Below, one piece after another: positions 6,040-9,001 of a stretch of DNA of 9,001 nucleotides. A model generated the notes under the pieces. That model saw only the letters and a program-made list of their open reading frames with translations. It was not told the origin of the DNA and did no database searches. The translations under genes were made by a program, and so were the position numbers. Numbering within the stretch: position 1 is the first letter of the stretch; each line of letters starts with the position of its first letter. Origin of the DNA: an uncultured Campylobacter sp. (lineage in GTDB: Bacteria > Campylobacterota > Campylobacteria > Campylobacterales > Campylobacteraceae); the NCBI RefSeq assembly GCF_938030815.1, contig NZ_CALHII010000244.1:1-9001 (forward strand). Direction: 5' to 3'.

Positions 6040-6692
6040 GCGTTTATTTTACCTCCGATCTGCACTTCGGCCACGAGCTGGTACTGAAAAAATATCCGAA
6101 TTTTAGAAAAGGCGCAAACGTAGCCGAAATGGATGAAAATCTCATCGCCGCTTGGAATGCGCTCGTTACGCCCGAGGATCTCGTCTATAATCTCGGCGAC
6201 GTATCCTTTCACAAGGATTTTGCGCACACTTGCGAGTTGCTTCGCAGACTAAACGGGCGACATTTTTTGGTGCTCGGCAACCACGATGGGCGCATCGCTG
6301 CGATGAAAAACGAGCTGCTAAGCGGACGCAAGGCGGACGGTAATTTTATGTTTGAGCAGATCGTAGGCTACGCCTTTGTGCACTTATCGCATAAGAGAGC
6401 GGCTCTGTCTCACTACCCGATGATCGAGTGGGCAAACTGCCATTATGGCGCGCTGATGCTCTACGGTCACCTGCATGCAGATATCGCCGAGGTTTCGGGC
6501 AGGGCGCTAAACGTGGGCTTTGATCTGCACGGCAAAATTTTAAGCGAGGACGAGGTGTGGTCGTATCTGAAAGATATCCCGCCCAAGGCTCATCACGCAA
6601 GCGAGCTAGAGGGCATTAGCGATAGCGACGACGTGGAACAAAGGCGGATTCTGATAGAAAATTTTTTACGTAAAATTAATCTGGATTCGTAA
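6036..6692 (+). CDS. Calcineurin-like metallophosphoesterase (COG4186-like)
   Basis: The protein has the full set of metal-ligand motifs of the calcineurin-like phosphoesterase fold: DLH at 8-10, GD at 54-55, GNHD at 81-84, His126 in LSHYP, and GHLH at 144-147. It should bind two metal ions such as Mn or Fe in the cytosol and hydrolyse a phosphoester; the substrate is unknown. The start SVYFTSDLHFGH and compact size are typical of the COG4186 group, which occurs in both bacteria and phages. The C-terminal 40 residues are charged and without a recognised domain. AAGGAG (6025-6030), five bases before the ATG and inside the end of tilS, gives it a strong ribosome site of its own, while its ATGA overlap with tilS places it last in the panC operon. 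No link to lysidine or S12 modification is evident. Confidence 0.85.
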   Translation: MSVYFTSDLHFGHELVLKKYPNFRKGANVAEMDENLIAAWNALVTPEDLVYNLGDVSFHKDFAHTCELLRRLNGRHFLVLGNHDGRIAAMKNELLSGRKADGNFMFEQIVGYAFVHLSHKRAALSHYPMIEWANCHYGALMLYGHLHADIAEVSGRALNVGFDLHGKILSEDEVWSYLKDIPPKAHHASELEGISDSDDVEQRRILIENFLRKINLDS

Positions 6693-6697
6693 AAAAT
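6661..6697. repeat. Perfect 10-bp AT-rich inverted repeat across the metallophosphoesterase stop codon
   Basis: The arms ATTTTTTACG (6661-6670) and CGTAAAAAAT (6688-6697) are separated by 17 bases, and the stop codon lies in the right arm. It is AT-rich and therefore weak as RNA. It may help end the panC operon mRNA, but no T-tract follows on the plus strand. Confidence 0.4.
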
Positions 6698-6733
6698 ATA
6701 ATTTGCGGTGCAAGACGGATCTTTGCGGCAAAT
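6691..6733 (-). terminator. Candidate Rho-independent terminator for the 251-aa gene
   Basis: An imperfect hairpin pairs ATTTGC (6701-6706) with GCAAAT (6728-6733). A second inner stem pairs GCAAGA with TCTTTGC around the loop CGGA, with one bulged base and a small internal loop. On the minus strand it is followed at once by TATATTTTTT, which fits an intrinsic terminator for transcription coming from the 6919-7674 gene, about 185 bases past its stop. The plus strand lacks a T-tract after it. Confidence 0.45.
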
Positions 6734-6918
6734 GAGCTTAAATTTAAAATCGAGTTGATTTAAATACGAATGATTTTACCCAGCCAAAATCCATTATGTA
6801 ACGCGAGATAAAATTTAATAAAATGCGGCGCAAACAGGCAACTAAATCGTATCAAGCAAGCGCAATTGCAAAGATAAGATTTTAAAATTCTGCCTAGGTG
6901 CGGAGCAAAAAATTTGAT
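6693..6918. other. Non-coding convergent intergenic region
   Basis: This 226-bp stretch lies between two genes that point toward each other. Apart from the candidate terminator, it holds an AT-rich hairpin (arms 6742-6751 and 6757-6765, one bulge) and an AT palindrome around AATTTTAAAAT-like sequence near 6879-6892. No convincing coding frame, tRNA or promoter was seen. Its base use is more AT-rich than the flanking genes. Confidence 0.5.
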
Positions 6919-7674
6919 CTAGCGGGCTTCCAGCATCGCGATTTTGTTGATGTAATCGGCGAAATTTAGATTTATCAAATTTGTTTTGATGAATATGCGC
7001 GTGAAAATCACATAACCGATCTCGTTGCTAAGTGTGCCGTCGGAATAGATGAAAACGTTGGTGAGAAACTCGCTATTTTCGGATTTGTAGAAGGTCTCGA
7101 TCTGAAAATTTAAAAGCTCGTAAAATAGCTCGTCAGTATCGCTCATCGCCGCCTGCATCTCCTCGTCGATACGCATTATATCGGCGTAGAGCACGCGCTC
7201 TTGGTTGGCGACGACGAAACATGCGCGGTTATTAAATTTCAGCGCAAACATCGCCATATTTTCAAAATCGCTTTGATTTTTTAGCAAAAAGTATAAAATT
7301 TTAAATAAACTAGCGTGCGAGCTAAATTCTATTCCAAAAGTCTCATCCGCCGCCTGTGCACTTACGCGAGGAAATTCCACTATGAAGCTATCATCGACTT
7401 TTTGATAAATGCTATTTTCTTTAATCATATAATCCTCGTTAAAATGCACTCTTTGATTTTCGTCGTCAATCAGCACGCAAGAGATTAAATTTTTATCACT
7501 CAGATCCGCAAAGCCTGCCAGCGAGGTAGCCAGATCGTTTTCTTGCGCGATGGGAAAGCGATCGGATTTCTCATCCAAAATTCTTTTACCAAAGCCCAAT
7601 TTTCTATAAAAAAACTCGCATGCGTCGGCACTTTTAGCGACGCCGAGGAATGATTTTGCTTTAAATAGTGCCAT
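6919..7674 (-). CDS. Protein of unknown function, 251 aa
   Basis: I do not recognise this protein. It has no signal peptide or membrane segment and is acidic, with many Asp, Glu and Phe residues. An alternating strand pattern (ACFVVANQERVLYADIMR, about 151-168), a helical acidic stretch (169-200) and a final strand with VFIYSDGTLSNEIGYVIF (207-224) faintly recall actin-like ATPase domains of the PilM/GspL kind, but no nucleotide-binding motif is clear, so this is only a guess. AGGAG (7680-7684) lies five bases before the ATG. It has its own TATAAT promoter in the 46-bp gap after lpxJ and appears to be transcribed alone. Codon use is slightly more AT-rich than that of the neighbouring operons but not clearly foreign. 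Confidence 0.8.
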   Translation of the reverse strand: MALFKAKSFLGVAKSADACEFFYRKLGFGKRILDEKSDRFPIAQENDLATSLAGFADLSDKNLISCVLIDDENQRVHFNEDYMIKENSIYQKVDDSFIVEFPRVSAQAADETFGIEFSSHASLFKILYFLLKNQSDFENMAMFALKFNNRACFVVANQERVLYADIMRIDEEMQAAMSDTDELFYELLNFQIETFYKSENSEFLTNVFIYSDGTLSNEIGYVIFTRIFIKTNLINLNFADYINKIAMLEAR

Positions 7675-7693
7675 TTTTTCTCCTAAAATTGCA

Positions 7694-7699
7694 ATTATA
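7694..7699 (-). promoter_or_regulatory. -10 box of the 251-aa gene
   Basis: On the minus strand this reads TATAAT within GATATAATTGC, an 11-base core identical to the one in the panC promoter. It lies 19 bases upstream of the ATG, so the leader would be only about 13 nt but still contain the AGGAG ribosome site. No TG extension or clear -35 box is seen. Confidence 0.5.
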
Positions 7700-7720
7700 T
7701 CGAAACACTATTATTTCAAA

Positions 7721-8371
7721 CTAAAATTTAATGTCCTGCTCAGCGCTTGCAAAAAGCAGTCGCCTGATCGCCTCTTTGCCCGCTTCAAGGCCAAGTCCTT
7801 CTAAATTTAGCGGCGCACTGAGGCTGTAATTTATGCGCGAAAAGGGCTTTGGCAAGACCATCTCGTCCCAGCTGCGAAATTTCCAAAAACTGCTCGCTTC
7901 GTAATTTAGCGCGTAAATATCTAAGCTTAGCCGCTGCGCAAGGATCACGGCTCCATCCGCGACGCTGTGAAGCGGACCGCGCGGGCCGTCGGGGGTGATG
8001 ATGATGTCGGTGCCGTTTTTTATCTCTTTGATCGCGCCCATAAGCGCGCGCGCGCCGCCCTTGAAGCTACTGCCGCGGATCGCGCCGATGCCAAAATGCG
8101 AGATCACGCGCGTAATGATTTCGCCGTCTTTGTGATCCGAGATGATGACTTTGGCGCGCCTCTTGCCGAAATCCCGCAGCCACCAGCGTCTATAAGCAAA
8201 GCTCATCATCGCTAGCCTTCCGTGCCAAAACACGACGACGCAGGGCTTTTCGGGCAGCTTCGTGGGGGTAAATTTAACCCTGCACGTTAAAAAAATACAC
8301 CAAATCAGAATAAAAATGAGATATTCGGCGACGCGGAAAAATAGCCGCTTTTTAAGCGATAACTTTTCCAT
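7721..8371 (-). CDS. lpxJ: Lipid A secondary (late) acyltransferase, LpxJ type (DUF374)
   Basis: The 216-aa protein belongs to DUF374, a lysophospholipid-acyltransferase-like family. One hydrophobic segment (about 12-30) anchors it in the inner membrane. Conserved motifs follow: FWHGRLAMM (48-56) with His50, SDHKDGE (78-84), IRGSSFKGGARAL (98-110) and TPDGPRGP (126-133). In Helicobacter pylori a DUF374 protein (Jhp0255) was shown to add a secondary acyl chain to lipid A precursors in place of LpxL/LpxM, and was named LpxJ. The assignment here comes from the family, the lineage and the same location next to miaB; the acyl donor and position are not visible. The ATG at 8371 lies 20 bases inside the end of miaB and lacks a good ribosome site, so translation is probably coupled to miaB. 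Confidence 0.85.
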   Translation of the reverse strand: MEKLSLKKRLFFRVAEYLIFILIWCIFLTCRVKFTPTKLPEKPCVVVFWHGRLAMMSFAYRRWWLRDFGKRRAKVIISDHKDGEIITRVISHFGIGAIRGSSFKGGARALMGAIKEIKNGTDIIITPDGPRGPLHSVADGAVILAQRLSLDIYALNYEASSFWKFRSWDEMVLPKPFSRINYSLSAPLNLEGLGLEAGKEAIRRLLFASAEQDIKF

Positions 8372-9001
8372 AAAGCGCCATTCTGGCGGTCTTTTCGATA
8401 CGTACTCTGCGCGTTTTTCCTAGTAGCTCCTCGCCGCCTTGCGCGCAGATTAAAAAATTTGAAAAGCTTCTACCGCACACAGTGCCGCCCTCGCGCAGCT
8501 CCTCGAAATATACATCGAAAATTTTATCTTTTTGCACTCTTGCGATCTCGTCTAAAATTTTAACGTGAGCGCTTTGCAACCTGCTTAATCTTTCGCTTGA
8601 AATTTCATCATCAAGCGGCTTTAAATTTGCTGCTGGCGTAAGCGGTCGCGGGCTAAATTTAAAGGAAAAAACCTGCTCGAATTTTACCGCCTCTAATACC
8701 TCCATCGTCTCAGCAAAATCATCCTCACTCTCGCTCGGATAGCCCACGATGATGTCGGTGCTAATCGCCACGCCCGGGCAGCTTTGGCGTAGCTTAAGCG
8801 CGCGGTCTAGATACCACTGCTTGGTATATCCGCGCTTCATATCGCGCAAAACCTTACTCGAGCCGCTTTGCAGCGGCATATGCATCGATTTGCAAATTTT
8901 AGGATTATTGCAAAAAACGTCCAAAAATTTATCGTCCATATGCAGCGGATGCGGGCTGGTAAAGCGGATACGCTCGATACCCTCTATCTCGCCAAGCCGC
9001 A
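8352..9001 (-). CDS. miaB: tRNA-2-methylthio-N6-dimethylallyladenosine synthase MiaB, 5' end outside window
   Basis: MiaB converts i6A at position 37 of tRNAs that read UNN codons to ms2i6A, using two iron-sulfur clusters and S-adenosylmethionine. Only the last 215 residues or so are present; the UPF0004 domain and the CxxxCxxC cluster motif lie beyond the right edge. The frame stays open to base 9001, so the Met at 8939 is internal. Visible motifs are RIRFTSPHPLHM, HMPLQSGS (which separates MiaB from RimO, with PIQH), the IIVGYPSESEDDF block and SFKFSPRPLTPA, followed by a C-terminal TRAM domain (last 60 residues) that contributes to tRNA binding. It is a paralogue of RimO, encoded 3.3 kb away on the other strand. 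Its end overlaps lpxJ by 20 bases, so the two form an operon. Confidence 0.94.
   Translation of the reverse strand, partial: RLGEIEGIERIRFTSPHPLHMDDKFLDVFCNNPKICKSMHMPLQSGSSKVLRDMKRGYTKQWYLDRALKLRQSCPGVAISTDIIVGYPSESEDDFAETMEVLEAVKFEQVFSFKFSPRPLTPAANLKPLDDEISSERLSRLQSAHVKILDEIARVQKDKIFDVYFEELREGGTVCGRSFSNFLICAQGGEELLGKTRRVRIEKTARMALYGKVIA

Noticed and set aside
5772..6227. A 151-codon open frame on the minus strand
   Set aside because: It lies antisense across the tilS end and the start of the phosphoesterase gene, both with strong family motifs, and has no domain or ribosome site of note.
6823..6885. A 20-codon ATG frame in the convergent gap on the plus strand
   Set aside because: No ribosome site precedes it and the composition gives no sign of a real peptide.
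8044..8055. Run of six alternating GC dinucleotides
   Set aside because: It encodes Ala-Arg-Ala in a conserved part of lpxJ, and is too short to be a convincing phase-variable tract.
1..9001. Mobile elements, CRISPR arrays, homopolymer phase-variation tracts, tRNA genes
   Set aside because: No transposase, spaced direct repeats, G/C tract longer than five bases, or cloverleaf was seen on reading both strands.

Overview
The window looks like chromosomal DNA from a Campylobacterota species, most likely a Campylobacter of the moderately GC-rich type rather than the AT-rich C. jejuni type. The reasons are the Campylobacter-like sequence of RF2, RimO, the short TilS and the LpxJ/DUF374 protein placed directly after miaB, the abundance of AAATTT words, and promoters made of a TATAAT box (often extended by TGn) without a clear -35 box. 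Species cannot be fixed from the sequence alone.

Layout. (1) 1-1686, minus strand: prfB (peptide release factor 2, TTG start) is followed by a 111-aa protein of unknown function and a small lipoprotein that runs off the left edge. (2) 1746-2541, minus strand: three small overlapping genes form a membrane-protein operon. They are a YqjD/ElaB-like tail-anchored protein, a YqjE-like two-helix membrane protein, and a short unrecognised protein in the position of yqjK. (3) 2542-2706: a divergent promoter region with a clear extended -10 for panC. (4) 2707-6692, plus strand: a tightly coupled operon panC - rimO - tilS - metallophosphoesterase, with junctions of 1 nt, ATGA and ATGA. (5) 6693-6918: a non-coding convergent region with inverted repeats, one of which resembles a terminator for the minus strand. 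(6) 6919-7674, minus strand: an unrecognised 251-aa protein with its own promoter. (7) 7721-9001, minus strand: miaB (5' end outside the window) overlaps lpxJ, a DUF374 lipid A acyltransferase.

Theme. Much of the window serves accuracy of translation: RF2 reads UGA/UAA stops, RimO methylthiolates ribosomal protein S12, TilS makes lysidine in tRNA-Ile, MiaB methylthiolates i6A37 in tRNA, and YqjD-like proteins in E. coli bind ribosomes at the membrane. PanC (vitamin B5) and LpxJ (lipid A) are passengers from other pathways.

I found no mobile element, CRISPR array, tRNA or rRNA gene, or toxin-antitoxin or defence system. The most notable items are a Gly/Ser-rich insertion of about 64 residues inside the radical-SAM domain of RimO, a perfect 10-bp hairpin inside the yqjE-like gene, the YqjD/YqjE-like operon with its unknown third gene, and the unrecognised 251-aa protein.
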